A DNA stretch of 64,000 nt from Anaerocolumna sp. (GTDB lineage: Bacteria; Bacillota; Clostridia; Lachnospirales; Lachnospiraceae), in assembly GCA_029239975.1 (NCBI GenBank), contig JARBTX010000005.1, positions 1-64,000 on the forward strand, read 5' to 3'. Of this stretch, positions 1 to 8,898 are shown piece by piece; within the stretch, counting starts at the first letter, position 1; the number at the start of each line of letters is the position of its first letter. Under the pieces are notes generated by a model. That model was not told where the DNA came from, did no database searches, and saw only the letters and a list, made by a program, of their open reading frames with translations. The position numbers were made by a program, and so were the translations under genes.

Positions 1-262
1 TGATTTTTGTCGTTACACCTTCATATAAAGTTATATCTTTCGCCATTTCTAAATGAGCTTGAAATATAGAATTATTCATAGCCAATATCTCAAGTTCTTT
101 TACTGCATAGGAGACAGCATCTTCGTACCTTTTAATTTCCTTTGGTATATCTGGCTCTAAAATAGCAATTGGATTTATGGTGATATCTGGCTTTTTCACA
201 ATATAAGCCTTCCCCATAACAATACCTCTAGAGGCAGTTTTTTCAACACGAATAGCTTTCAT
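1..262 (-). CDS. ptsI: PTS enzyme I (phosphoenolpyruvate-protein phosphotransferase), N-terminal part only
   Basis: The frame is open from the ATG at 262 to the window edge, so only the first 87 residues are seen. They begin MKAIRVEKTASRGIVMGKAY, which fits the start of the enzyme I family (SRGIxxGKAY), and continue into the helical HPr-binding region (FQAHLEMAKD near residues 68-77). The phosphorylated histidine and the PEP-binding barrel lie outside the window. Enzyme I takes phosphate from PEP and passes it to HPr in the cytoplasm. A GGAGG sits 6 bases before the ATG, and the gene starts 12 bases after ptsH, so the two are surely co-transcribed. Family identity is firm; completeness cannot be judged. 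Confidence 0.88.
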   Translation of the reverse strand, partial: MKAIRVEKTASRGIVMGKAYIVKKPDITINPIAILEPDIPKEIKRYEDAVSYAVKELEILAMNNSIFQAHLEMAKDITLYEGVTTKI

Positions 263-274
263 AGACAGCCTCCA

Positions 275-538
275 TTATTCCCCTAATCCACTTGCAATGG
301 CATTGATTATTTTCTCTAAATCTTCTTTTTCTGTTGCACCATTGCATTCAACTGTTATCTCAGTACCACAACGTATTGCAGCCGCCATTAGGTTTAATAT
401 ACTTTTTGCATTTACTTTTCTTTCACCAACTAATATGGTAACATCGGATGAACATTTTGTGCAAACAGCAGCTAATTCACTGGCTGGTCTAGCATGTATT
501 CCTGATTTATTGGTTACTGTTATTTTTTGACTTACCAT
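275..538 (-). CDS. ptsH: Phosphocarrier protein HPr
   Basis: This 87-residue protein has the usual HPr length. The catalytic histidine is His15 in GIHARPA, and Ser46 in the KSIL segment is the site that HPr kinase/phosphorylase modifies in Firmicutes. The protein can therefore both relay phosphate from enzyme I to sugar permeases and, if phosphorylated on Ser46, act as CcpA co-repressor; those roles are family knowledge. It lies between the polyol dehydrogenase gene (28 bases upstream) and ptsI (12 bases downstream), at the end of the polyol PTS operon. A second, housekeeping HPr may exist elsewhere in the genome, which cannot be seen here. Confidence 0.95.
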   Translation of the reverse strand: MVSQKITVTNKSGIHARPASELAAVCTKCSSDVTILVGERKVNAKSILNLMAAAIRCGTEITVECNGATEKEDLEKIINAIASGLGE

Positions 539-565
539 TTTTTCTACCTCTGCTCTCTAGGAGTA

Positions 566-1828
566 TTATTTTACTCCAAAATGATCAAACAATATTTTTT
601 CTGCTTCACTATTCCATAATCCTTTATGGTTTTTACAGGACTCGTGTAATTTTTTGAATAAAGGATCTGTCTTTCCTAATTCTTCAAAATCATCAATTGC
701 AGTTAAAGGCATTTCAAATTGTGTATACGTTAATTTTTTGCCTCCTGGTATCTTTGGTAAATTAAGAGTAGCATCTGCAATACTATCAATACCACCAACA
801 TGAGTAACCATAACAGCAGGTTCGATCATTTTCTTAGCAGATAAATCAATTGCTTCGATTAAATCATCTGTGTTACCACCAGTGGTTCCAATGATATGTG
901 TACTAATGTAGTGTACATTGTAAAGGTTAATTTCTGCTTTGAATTCACTATCTGTTGGTCCTGCAAAAAAGTTCATACAACCATCAAACGCTAATAATTT
1001 ATCGCCCATCTCAGCAACTTCTTTGATTGGAACATAAACAAATACATCGTCATATGCATGACCATCGGTTAAACCAATTAATTCTTCCACAGGGTTTTTC
1101 ATTGTTGCAGTATTAACATAAATTAACTCAACACCTTTAGCTGCTGCTGCATCTTCTGAGATTACTTCTCTTGCACGATTAATTCTATCATCACTGATGT
1201 CAGTTACTACAATACGTTTTGGTTTGTTTTCTATACATAAACCATAACTTACTGCACCAAGACCCATTGGTCCACAACCACCCATAATTAATATATTTCC
1301 ATCTTTTTTTGTTCCCATTTCATGGTTGTAATTTTGCTTATTGGTATGGTAATTCGCATGGTAACCACCGATGATACAGCTCATTGGTTCACCTAATGAA
1401 GCTTCAAAATAACTTTCACCATCATAATTTAATAAACATCCTAGTTCCATAACTTCTTGTGGGATAATACAATAAGTTGCTGCTCCACCAAAGAATTCAT
1501 AGGAGTATCCAGGAGATGCTAAACTACCTTTGTAATTTAGTGCAGGTTGAAGAGCGAATTTTTGACCTTCCTTAAACTGACCTTTCCATTTCTCTCCTAC
1601 TTTTACGATATCACCTGCAAATTCATGACCAACAATAATAGGGTTTGTATCAATGTTTTGTGGTGAACGCTTATGCTTCTTTCCTTGTTTTACTAATTTA
1701 TAAGTTGACATACAGATACTATCACTAATAACTTTAACTAATATTTCATCATCTTTTATTTCTGGTAATTCAAATTCTTCTAATCTTAAATCATCTGCTC
1801 CATACATTCTGACTGCTCTTGATTTCAT
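566..1828 (-). CDS. Zinc-type sugar/polyol-phosphate dehydrogenase (MDR family, SorE-like)
   Basis: This 420-residue medium-chain dehydrogenase has a likely catalytic zinc site at Cys39 and His68-Glu69 (VGHE) and a nucleotide-binding loop GGCGPMGLG at 183-191. The four-cysteine structural zinc loop of classical alcohol dehydrogenases is missing, and the protein is about 60-70 residues longer than usual. Both traits recall L-sorbose-1-phosphate reductase (SorE). Placed between a PfkB kinase gene and ptsH in a mannitol-type PTS operon, it probably interconverts an imported polyol phosphate and a ketose phosphate. The exact substrate (sorbitol-6-P, mannitol-1-P, galactitol-1-P, sorbose-1-P) cannot be told. 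GGAGG stands 7 bases before the ATG. Confidence 0.8.
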   Translation of the reverse strand: MKSRAVRMYGADDLRLEEFELPEIKDDEILVKVISDSICMSTYKLVKQGKKHKRSPQNIDTNPIIVGHEFAGDIVKVGEKWKGQFKEGQKFALQPALNYKGSLASPGYSYEFFGGAATYCIIPQEVMELGCLLNYDGESYFEASLGEPMSCIIGGYHANYHTNKQNYNHEMGTKKDGNILIMGGCGPMGLGAVSYGLCIENKPKRIVVTDISDDRINRAREVISEDAAAAKGVELIYVNTATMKNPVEELIGLTDGHAYDDVFVYVPIKEVAEMGDKLLAFDGCMNFFAGPTDSEFKAEINLYNVHYISTHIIGTTGGNTDDLIEAIDLSAKKMIEPAVMVTHVGGIDSIADATLNLPKIPGGKKLTYTQFEMPLTAIDDFEELGKTDPLFKKLHESCKNHKGLWNSEAEKILFDHFGVK

Positions 1829-1903
1829 AATTTACCTCCATTAAATACGTGAGTATTGTTAATAAACATCCACACACTGCATCAAATTCCTTCGTAACAG
1901 TTT

Positions 1904-2833
1904 TTATAATTCAACTACTTCAACTTTCTTCATTAATTCATCCACTAATTCTCTTGTTGGTGGTTTTGTACCTTTTGTAGTTACAGCTCCTGCTGAGGTT
2001 GCTATACCTAAACGTATACAATCTGCAAATTCTAACTTTTGATCGATGCCATACGTAATTGCTGCTACCATAGAATCACCGGCCCCTACTGTAGAATGTG
2101 CTTCTACCTTAAGTCCTGGGCATTTCACCTTTTTATCTTTTGTTAAGAATAAGGCTCCCATTTGTCCTAGTGAAATAGTAACCGTTTCAATGCCTTTCTC
2201 TAATAACTCATTTCCCATACGTATTAATTCTTTCTCGTCTGCACGATAATCCATATTAAAGTAAGCTTCTAATTCATGACGATTCGGCTTAATAATGTCT
2301 GGTTTTGCTAATAGAGAATTCGTAAATAAATCACCAGATGCATCTAGGAATACTTTTGCACCTTTTGCTTTTACTTTATCTATGATTGTTTTATAGATAG
2401 ATTTATCTATACCATTTGGTATACTGCCTGCTAAAACAAATATGGTATCTGCATTTGCATAACCTTCTAATTTATCGATTAATTGATTTAACTCATCGTC
2501 ACTGATTACTGGACCTGGCTCATTAAATTCTGTGACAAAACCATTTTTCTCAACTACTTTAAGGTTCGTTCTAATATCTTGCTTGATGTGAACAAAATCA
2601 GCAGTAATTCCAAGTTCGCCAAGAACTTTTTCTATTAAAACACCGCCACTTCCACCAATAAAGCCAGTTGCTATACTGTCACCACCAAGTGCTTTAACAG
2701 CTTTTGATACATTAATTCCTTTACCACCTGCATCAACAATTACATTGGATATACGATTTACACTTCCACGTTCTAGTAGTTCTAAATCAACTGTTTTATC
2801 AATAGCTGGATTCATTGTTACTGTAATAATCAT
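1904..2833 (-). CDS. PfkB-family sugar-phosphate kinase (1-phosphofructokinase / tagatose-6-phosphate kinase type)
   Basis: The 309-residue protein is a ribokinase-fold kinase of the FruK/LacC branch. It opens with the TVTMNPAIDKT motif, has the substrate-binding DAGGKGINVS segment at 34-43, and carries the anion hole and catalytic base GAGD at 250-253 (Asp253). Such enzymes phosphorylate fructose-1-P, tagatose-6-P or fructose-6-P to the bisphosphate. Only 5 bases separate it from the EIIA gene upstream, so translation is likely coupled. In this operon it would act on the ketose phosphate made by the neighbouring dehydrogenase. Since the substrate is uncertain, fruK or lacC is not assigned. 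Confidence 0.87.
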   Translation of the reverse strand: MIITVTMNPAIDKTVDLELLERGSVNRISNVIVDAGGKGINVSKAVKALGGDSIATGFIGGSGGVLIEKVLGELGITADFVHIKQDIRTNLKVVEKNGFVTEFNEPGPVISDDELNQLIDKLEGYANADTIFVLAGSIPNGIDKSIYKTIIDKVKAKGAKVFLDASGDLFTNSLLAKPDIIKPNRHELEAYFNMDYRADEKELIRMGNELLEKGIETVTISLGQMGALFLTKDKKVKCPGLKVEAHSTVGAGDSMVAAITYGIDQKLEFADCIRLGIATSAGAVTTKGTKPPTRELVDELMKKVEVVEL

Positions 2834-2838
2834 TGTTA

Positions 2839-3264
2839 TTACTCCTCTCCGGTAAATATCTTGTGTATTGTATCAGCATCGCTTTTAACTAAGTTATCAA
2901 CTTCTTCTAAGGTTGATAATTTATCTGCAATATTTGCTAAAACGTCTAAATGCTCGTCTCCAAGTCCTGCAATTCCAATTACAACTCTTACTTTTTCGTT
3001 ATTCCAATCTGTACCTTCTGGAAATATCATAACTGCAATACCAGACTTTTTAATTGCTTTTTTAGCTTCTTCTACACCATGTGGTATTGCGATTCCATTT
3101 CCAATATTAGTAGAAAAACTACTTTCTCTTTTTATCATACCCTCTATATAACTAGCGTCTACGTATCCACTGTCACATAATATCTGACCCATTTGACGTA
3201 TTACATCATCTTTTGCTTTCGGTTTACAATTAAGTAATATATTATTCTTTTGAAGTAATTCCAC
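2839..3264 (-). CDS. mtlF: PTS mannitol/fructose-type EIIA
   Basis: This 141-residue protein matches EIIA-Mtl/Fru. The phosphorylated histidine is His62 in GIAIPHG, preceded by the typical SSFSTNIGNG loop. It receives phosphate from HPr and passes it to Cys372 of the EIICB encoded upstream, which is consistent with that permease lacking its own IIA domain. The start is a GTG at 3264. Its place after mtlR and mtlA gives the clostridial order mtlA-mtlR-mtlF. A 179-base gap separates it from mtlR; no strong promoter was picked out there. Confidence 0.9.
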   Translation of the reverse strand: MELLQKNNILLNCKPKAKDDVIRQMGQILCDSGYVDASYIEGMIKRESSFSTNIGNGIAIPHGVEEAKKAIKKSGIAVMIFPEGTDWNNEKVRVVIGIAGLGDEHLDVLANIADKLSTLEEVDNLVKSDADTIHKIFTGEE

Positions 3265-3443
3265 AGTTATCGATTCCTTTCCTATCAGTTTAAAATTCGT
3301 TAATGGATTGTTTCTATGACTCTATTATAGCCTTTCATAGGTTATTATTTCAACGAATATAAAAGTGAATTTGACCTTATTTGATAGTGACATTTTTTAA
3401 TACAGTTATTACGTTACTCCTTACTAAATGAAACATTACCCTT

Positions 3444-5543
3444 CTACACCGTATCTAAGTACTGATAAAAATACTTCTTTAATTCCTTTGACATAAATTT
3501 TAAAATACGTTCTTTATCACCAGTAAATATAACATTCAAAAATTCATTTGTTTCAACTAATTTACTACTTAAATATCCCATTATACTACTATTTTCCTTG
3601 GTATTTTCATCATCTGGAATAAGCATAATGATTACCGCATGAATACCTTTAAAAAATGAATTTGTAAAGGAGCCTAATTCTTTTGTTAAGCATATAGAGA
3701 AACTAGGAACAAGGACTCCTCTTGTTCTTGTATGCAAAAGAACAAAATTATACTCTGGAATTACTTGCGTTGCTATTTTCTCACGACGTTTTATATCTTC
3801 TTGAATAACAAGGCGTTTCTCATTATAAGGAGATAATTTTTCTGTGACAGCTACTAATAATTCATCAAAAGAAATATCTGGATTTACTTTCATGAACAAA
3901 AAATCTCTCATCATATACTTAATTTGAGTAATTGTAAAATTCACTTGTTCTAGCTGTCTTGAAAAATCTGTATCCGCAATATGTTTTTTCGGTGAATTTG
4001 CATACACTTTAACCTTTGTTTCTATTTCTTCTAAATCTTTATCTATTAACAAAGGGCTTACCCTAATTATATCAGCTTCTACATCATCCAAACGAATGCT
4101 TGAAATCAAAAAGTCCATTTTTTCTAAAACTGCGGGAGTTAAATCCTCTTTCCCATAGGTTGAAATTTCTGCTCGCTCTTTTAGATATCTTTTTAATTTT
4201 GTATGCATTAATCTTGATATACCAATTCCGCTTGCACATACAATACCAATATCAACTTTTCTTTTACTTTCTTTTTGATTTTCAAGACGGACAATTGCCG
4301 CTCCAAAATGCATCGCTAAAAAACCTATCTCTGTTTCTGGAACTTTATATCCATATCTTTGATAAATCAAATCTCCTAACTTTAACGCCTTTTTAAATAT
4401 ATCCGGATAATTTTCTTTTATTTGTTGCAGCAACGGGTTTGAAATATTCATATGATTTTTAAGTCGAACGAATGTAGGTTGTAGATGAGCTAATAAACCT
4501 ACAATAAATTCTTCATCTTGTTTTATTTCATAGGATAATTCTTCATCATAGGCATCAATCATATTATTGATAAAGCTTAAAAGTTCTTCCCGTTCTGTCT
4601 GGCTTTCCGATTCCAATTCATCTTCATCTATATATTGTAATTTAGATCCTTTTATATGCAACAAAATATAAGCAATTTCAATATCAGGGATTTCGATTTG
4701 AAATTCCTCTTCAAGTGAATTTGCTATATGCAGTGCTAGATCATAATCTTCATTTTCTTGTAATTTTGATAGTAATTCATCATTTTGCTCAATAATTTCT
4801 TGTTGTAATATTCGATTAATTGCTATTGTTACATGTAATATTAATCCAATGTAAGAATTTTCAGTTAAACGTTGTAAACGTTTATCACGAATACTTTTAA
4901 AGCAAGTAACTACTTGCTTTAATATACTGTTATTCAGAAGATTATAAATATTTTGATCTTCTTTGTCTTTTATGACATCAATGATTGTCCGTTCATTTTC
5001 ATCCCCAAGATTTTTAAAAATATTACTGCCTAAGTTTTCATCTATGAACTTACGCATTGCCAGTCTATAGTTTTTTTCACTACCTTCTAGTGCTACCCCG
5101 TAACCTTGTTTTCTAATTATCTTTAAATCAAACTGTTTAAACCAGTCTTCTATGGCTTCCATGTCATTGCTTATGGTAGCTTCACTAACGCCAAAGATAT
5201 TACCGTAATAATATAACTTTTTTGGTGTCCGGTCCTTTAGAATTTCTAAAATTAGTCGTTTTCTTCTGTCTTCTCTATCTCCAGAATCGATTACGTCTTC
5301 TTCCTTTAGAATGGAAAGCAAATTATTTTTATCAGCTTCATCTCCTTCAAGCCAAATCCCGATACCAGTTTTAGTTTGAAGACTAACCTTATATTTTTTT
5401 AAGGACGAATCGATATATTCAATTTCTCTTTGTACCGTTCTTTTACTTACATTTATTTCTTCAGCAAGTTTTTTTACTGGTATTATCTGATTTTCTTGTA
5501 GTAATATAAGTAATATTTGACGAAGTCGTGGTGAAAAATTCAT
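3444..5543 (-). CDS. mtlR: PRD-containing transcriptional activator of the MtlR type
   Basis: This 699-residue regulator has the full MtlR layout: a DeoR-like helix-turn-helix (about 1-60), a second Mga-like HTH (about 90-165), two PTS regulation domains, an EIIB-Gat-like domain and a C-terminal EIIA-like domain. All likely phosphorylation sites are present: His237 and His296 in PRD1, His353 and His412 in PRD2, Cys436 (VCASGIG) in the EIIB-like domain and His604 (LLHTRT) in the EIIA-like domain. In known MtlR proteins, HPr phosphorylation of PRD2 activates, and EIIA/EIIB-dependent phosphorylation inhibits. It lies between mtlA and mtlF and probably activates this operon. Start: ATG after AAGGAGAG. 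Confidence 0.92.
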   Translation of the reverse strand: MNFSPRLRQILLILLQENQIIPVKKLAEEINVSKRTVQREIEYIDSSLKKYKVSLQTKTGIGIWLEGDEADKNNLLSILKEEDVIDSGDREDRRKRLILEILKDRTPKKLYYYGNIFGVSEATISNDMEAIEDWFKQFDLKIIRKQGYGVALEGSEKNYRLAMRKFIDENLGSNIFKNLGDENERTIIDVIKDKEDQNIYNLLNNSILKQVVTCFKSIRDKRLQRLTENSYIGLILHVTIAINRILQQEIIEQNDELLSKLQENEDYDLALHIANSLEEEFQIEIPDIEIAYILLHIKGSKLQYIDEDELESESQTEREELLSFINNMIDAYDEELSYEIKQDEEFIVGLLAHLQPTFVRLKNHMNISNPLLQQIKENYPDIFKKALKLGDLIYQRYGYKVPETEIGFLAMHFGAAIVRLENQKESKRKVDIGIVCASGIGISRLMHTKLKRYLKERAEISTYGKEDLTPAVLEKMDFLISSIRLDDVEADIIRVSPLLIDKDLEEIETKVKVYANSPKKHIADTDFSRQLEQVNFTITQIKYMMRDFLFMKVNPDISFDELLVAVTEKLSPYNEKRLVIQEDIKRREKIATQVIPEYNFVLLHTRTRGVLVPSFSICLTKELGSFTNSFFKGIHAVIIMLIPDDENTKENSSIMGYLSSKLVETNEFLNVIFTGDKERILKFMSKELKKYFYQYLDTV

Positions 5544-5566
5544 TTGCTCACTCTCTCCTTATAATA

Positions 5567-5595
5567 AGGGGCTGCCACACATAGCAGCCGCCCCT
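5567..5595 (-). terminator. GC-rich hairpin between mtlA and mtlR
   Basis: AGGGGCTGC and GCAGCCGCCCCT form an inverted repeat with a short loop and a 3-base bulge, 9 bases after the mtlA stop. There is no long T-run after it on the minus strand. It may work as a partial terminator or a 3' stabiliser that keeps mtlA more abundant than the regulator gene behind it. Confidence 0.55.
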
Positions 5596-5604
5596 ATTTC
5601 ATAT

Positions 5605-6975
5605 TTATTTCTGTTTTAATTCTGCTACTAACTCGTCATATTCTGGTGCTGATAAAAAGTTATTGATTAAAACTAATTTAGCATTTGGATTACTACGAGC
5701 TGCTCTTTCTCTTAGTTCAGTGTGTGTAACTACAATCTGTGCATCAGCAGGGATTGAAGAAACAGAAGCATGAACTACATTAATATCATTAAGGCCTGCT
5801 GCTGCTAACTTTTTACGAAGTACAGTAGCACCCATTGCGCTTGAACCCATTCCAGCGTCACAAGCAAATACGATTGATTTTACATTACCTGTAACTGTTT
5901 GAGTTGTAATACCTTTTGAAGCATTCTTCATATCTTTTACTTTATCTTTTGCAGTATTTAAATCTTCATCTTTACCAAATAATTTAAGAAGTAATACACC
6001 TACTACACAAGCTACTGCTGCTGAAATAAGAACAGCTAAGATAACTCCTAAATAACCATCTCTTGGAGTCATACCTAAAACTGCAATAATACTACCTGGT
6101 GATGCTGGAGCAACTAATCCGCCACCAAAGATGCTAAGTGTTAATACACCACTTGCTCCACCTGCGATTGCTGCTAAGATTAATACTGGATTCATTAAAA
6201 TGTATGGGAAATAAATTTCATGAATACCACCAAGGAAGTGAATAATGATTGCACCTGGTGCAGAACTTCTTGCAGAACCTTTACCAGCGATACAATATGC
6301 TAACAAAATACCTAAACCTGGACCTGGATTAGCTTCTAATAAGAAGAATATAGATTTTCCTATTTTTTCTGCTTGATCAATTCCAAGTGGTGTTAAAATA
6401 CCATGATTAATTGCGTTGTTTAAGAATAATACTTTCGCTGGTTCAATAAAGATACTTGCTAATGGAAGTATACTATGATCAACGAAGAAATCAACGCCTG
6501 CAGCTAAACCATCATTAAGAACTGTAACAACAGGTCCAATTCCTTTTAAAGCAAGTAATGCTAAAGCAGCACCAATAATACCTAAAGAGAAATTGTTAAC
6601 AAGCATTTCAAAACCTGCTTTAACTTTACCTTCAATCAACTTATCAAATTTCTTAATAATCCAAGCACTTAAAGGTCCCATAACCATTGCACCTAAAAAC
6701 ATTGGTGCATCAGCACCAGCGATAACACCCATAGTAGCAACAGCACCAATAACTCCACCACGTACACCAGCTACTACAGATCCACCTGTATAAGCAATTA
6801 ATAAAGGAAGTAATGTATTAACCATTGGTCCTACAACTACAGCTAAACCTTCATTTGGTAACCAACCAGTTGGAATAAATAAAGCAGTTATGAACCCCCA
6901 AGCTATAAATGCTCCTATATTTGGCATAACCATGCCGCTTAAAAACTTTCCGAAAACTTGAACTTTTTCTTTCAT
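5605..6975 (-). CDS. mtlA: PTS mannitol-type permease EIICB
   Basis: This 456-residue membrane permease has the hydrophobic EIIC domain at about 10-335, with the signature GGIHEIYFP at 249-257 (Glu253 in the GGxxE motif) and HGILTPLGI near 191. It is joined to an EIIB domain from about 365 to the end. The phosphorylated cysteine is Cys372 in ACDAGMGSSA. The EIIA domain found in the E. coli protein is absent and is supplied by mtlF. The protein imports and phosphorylates a hexitol. Mannitol is the family default, but the atypical dehydrogenase and kinase downstream leave the true hexitol open. It is the first gene of the operon. Confidence 0.92.
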   Translation of the reverse strand: MKEKVQVFGKFLSGMVMPNIGAFIAWGFITALFIPTGWLPNEGLAVVVGPMVNTLLPLLIAYTGGSVVAGVRGGVIGAVATMGVIAGADAPMFLGAMVMGPLSAWIIKKFDKLIEGKVKAGFEMLVNNFSLGIIGAALALLALKGIGPVVTVLNDGLAAGVDFFVDHSILPLASIFIEPAKVLFLNNAINHGILTPLGIDQAEKIGKSIFFLLEANPGPGLGILLAYCIAGKGSARSSAPGAIIIHFLGGIHEIYFPYILMNPVLILAAIAGGASGVLTLSIFGGGLVAPASPGSIIAVLGMTPRDGYLGVILAVLISAAVACVVGVLLLKLFGKDEDLNTAKDKVKDMKNASKGITTQTVTGNVKSIVFACDAGMGSSAMGATVLRKKLAAAGLNDINVVHASVSSIPADAQIVVTHTELRERAARSNPNAKLVLINNFLSAPEYDELVAELKQK

Positions 6976-7028
6976 CTCTTACCCTCTCTTCATATAAACG
7001 TTAATAGTTACTATCAACACTTAAGAAT

Positions 7029-7042
7029 TGATTGGCCAATCA
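7029..7042. promoter_or_regulatory. 14-bp palindrome downstream of the mtlA promoter (possible operator)
   Basis: TGATTGGCCAATCA is a perfect 14-bp palindrome. It sits about +11 to +24 relative to the start point expected from the promoter at 7060-7089 and 54 bases before the mtlA ATG, a typical repressor position. It does not fit the usual CRE closely because its centre is GGCC rather than CG. The binding protein is unknown. Confidence 0.5.
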
Positions 7043-7059
7043 TCTTCTTTGATAATACT

Positions 7060-7089
7060 ATTATAATTGGTGTTTATACATTTTTACAA
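7060..7089 (-). promoter_or_regulatory. Predicted sigma-A promoter of the mtl operon
   Basis: On the minus strand TTGTAA (7084-7089) is followed after 18 bases by a perfect TATAAT (7060-7065), giving a leader of about 80 bases before mtlA. This is consensus matching by eye. Confidence 0.6.
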
Positions 7090-7169
7090 CTTGAACAAAA
7101 TTCATTTTGGCGCTATTGAATAATGACATGATTGAATACTGAGTAAAATAAGTAATTTTAACTAAAAAT

Positions 7170-7565
7170 TTATAACATATAACTTATCCCAATTAAAATA
7201 AGCAGTAGAATTAAAAAACAAAAGGTTAGAAAGATAAAAATTCTTATTGCCTTATAATAAACAATTATAACTTTATTTTTTTTATCAAAAGTAATGCTTG
7301 TCTTAGTATTTTCCATGTTTTTGCGGCTAATATCTGTAATTTTATCATTGCTTTTTAACTTTTTTAAATCCTTATTAATAAATAGTAAGGTGACACCTAA
7401 TAAAATACATAAAATCAGATAAACAATAATTTCTATAGTAACAGTAATGTTTGAAGTGTAGAATGGAAAAATCTCATAAAGAAACAACCAGGGAATTACC
7501 AAAATAAGGATATAAAGAATCGAAAAATAAACGTTTACTTTATTATTTTCATTTTGACTACTCAT
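7170..7565 (-). CDS. Small membrane protein of unknown function
   Basis: I do not recognise a family. The 131-residue protein has three hydrophobic segments (roughly 13-32, 43-62 and 94-120), with a lysine-rich stretch between the second and third. It is very rich in Ile, Leu and Lys. The start is placed at the ATG at 7565 because GGAGAG lies 5 bases before it; an in-frame ATG 30 bases upstream has no such site. It lies alone between the mtl operon and an SGNH hydrolase gene, so context gives no role. Confidence 0.6.
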   Translation of the reverse strand: MSSQNENNKVNVYFSILYILILVIPWLFLYEIFPFYTSNITVTIEIIVYLILCILLGVTLLFINKDLKKLKSNDKITDISRKNMENTKTSITFDKKNKVIIVYYKAIRIFIFLTFCFLILLLILIGISYML

Positions 7566-7731
7566 ATATACTCTCCAAATTCGCTTTTGTTTCATATTAT
7601 ACGGAGATATGTTCTAACTATTCGATACGAACTAAAATTTGTTAAAATAAAACGTAATTAGTAAATAATTCTTACATGTAAAATAAACCTACCACAGAAT
7701 TTATTTGCGGCAGGTTATGATTAGTCGATAT

Positions 7732-8535
7732 TTAATTCGTAGTACTTGGATACAGTTCAGTTTGGTCAATAAAGAATTCATAGATTTCTTGCGTCTTCTC
7801 CACTCCATAATGAAGTCCATCAATCATTCCATTATCTCTTGTCACCCAAATAGATTCATCTGTACCATTATCATCAGCATTAATTCCTATAACTTCTGAC
7901 GTATCAATCCATGTAATGCTATAATCTAATGATTGCCTTAACTTTTCATTAAAAGCCTTTATACCATTTATTCGAATACCATGGTTTAATTGATTTACAT
8001 TAGAACCATTATCTTTTTTATAATAAGCTTTCATTAAATTACGATCAACATATCCCACCGAAGCTACATACACGTTACAATCTTTCCATTCGTTTTTAAC
8101 AAGTTCATTTATCTTTTTGGCATATAATCTCCATGGATTATCACCAAGATTACTTTTGTAATAGTCATTAACCCCTAGCCATACGATAATGGTATCCCCT
8201 GGGGATATGATGTTATTTGTCTCTTCAATAGCAGTGTTAACAAACCAGTTGTATCCTTGACCTACTTTAGCAACAAACCTGGTATCTATACTGGTTTCCG
8301 TAATCCATTTCTTCATATTATTGGTTCTTGAGTCACCAACAATGACTAACTTATTGGTATTCACGTTTGCTTTTATAGTTTCTGTATTAAAAAATGATAT
8401 GAATAAAGTACATATTGTGATAAGAACCATAATATACATTTGATTTCTTTTACTAAAAACCATAAATCCTTGTTTATTTATTATAGGATTTTTATTAGTA
8501 GACACTTGCTTTCTCATTTTTATCTTCTGTAACAA
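7732..8535 (-). CDS. SGNH/GDSL-family hydrolase with N-terminal membrane anchor
   Basis: The 267-residue protein has one hydrophobic segment at about 32-51, acting as signal anchor, then an SGNH fold. Block I is VGDSRT with nucleophile Ser69, block II has a Gly near 93, block III is GVND with Asn123, and block V is DGLH with Asp239 and His242. Members are esterases or carbohydrate O-acetyl hydrolases, and this one should act outside the membrane, but its substrate is unknown. The start is taken as the TTG at 8535, which lies 8 bases after GGAGG. An upstream TTG overlaps that ribosome site and is unlikely, and an ATG 18 bases downstream is possible. Confidence 0.8.
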   Translation of the reverse strand: MLQKIKMRKQVSTNKNPIINKQGFMVFSKRNQMYIMVLITICTLFISFFNTETIKANVNTNKLVIVGDSRTNNMKKWITETSIDTRFVAKVGQGYNWFVNTAIEETNNIISPGDTIIVWLGVNDYYKSNLGDNPWRLYAKKINELVKNEWKDCNVYVASVGYVDRNLMKAYYKKDNGSNVNQLNHGIRINGIKAFNEKLRQSLDYSITWIDTSEVIGINADDNGTDESIWVTRDNGMIDGLHYGVEKTQEIYEFFIDQTELYPSTTN

Positions 8536-8646
8536 AGTCTTATCCTCCAAGTATGTTCTAAATCAGAAATTAATAGCGTTAACAATCACTATATTCTTTC
8601 ATCTATTATACAAATAATTTTTAAAATTGATTCGATAATTTTGACA

Positions 8647-8676
8647 ATTATACCTCGACTTTCTGATTAATTACAA
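8647..8676 (-). promoter_or_regulatory. Predicted promoter of the SGNH hydrolase gene
   Basis: TTGTAA (8671-8676) and TATAAT (8647-8652) are spaced by 18 bases on the minus strand, the same pattern as at mtlA. The 8551-8898 gap otherwise holds only the terminator at 8795-8858 and AT-rich sequence. Confidence 0.45.
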
Positions 8677-8794
8677 TTATGACAGATTTTAGCTGTTATT
8701 GTCAATATAAATAGTTTAATTTAATTACTTAAGTTAATTTTTTTCATCTACATAATGAAATATATCTATTATAAACATATAAAATAAATAAAAA

Positions 8795-8858
8795 AACTTT
8801 TGTTATAATGGTTGAGCAAAGGATATAATCCTTCGTTTCGATTACTACAACAAAAGTT
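8795..8858 (-). terminator. Nested-hairpin terminator after the CARF nuclease gene
   Basis: AACTTTTGTT and AACAAAAGTT make a perfect 10-bp stem around a loop that holds a second small stem (AAGGAT..ATCCTT). On the minus strand it is followed by a run of T, as expected for an intrinsic terminator 40 bases past the stop of the gene at 8899. Confidence 0.75.
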
Positions 8859-8898
8859 CTTTTATTTAATATATACTTTAAAATCAATTTTTAATTTT

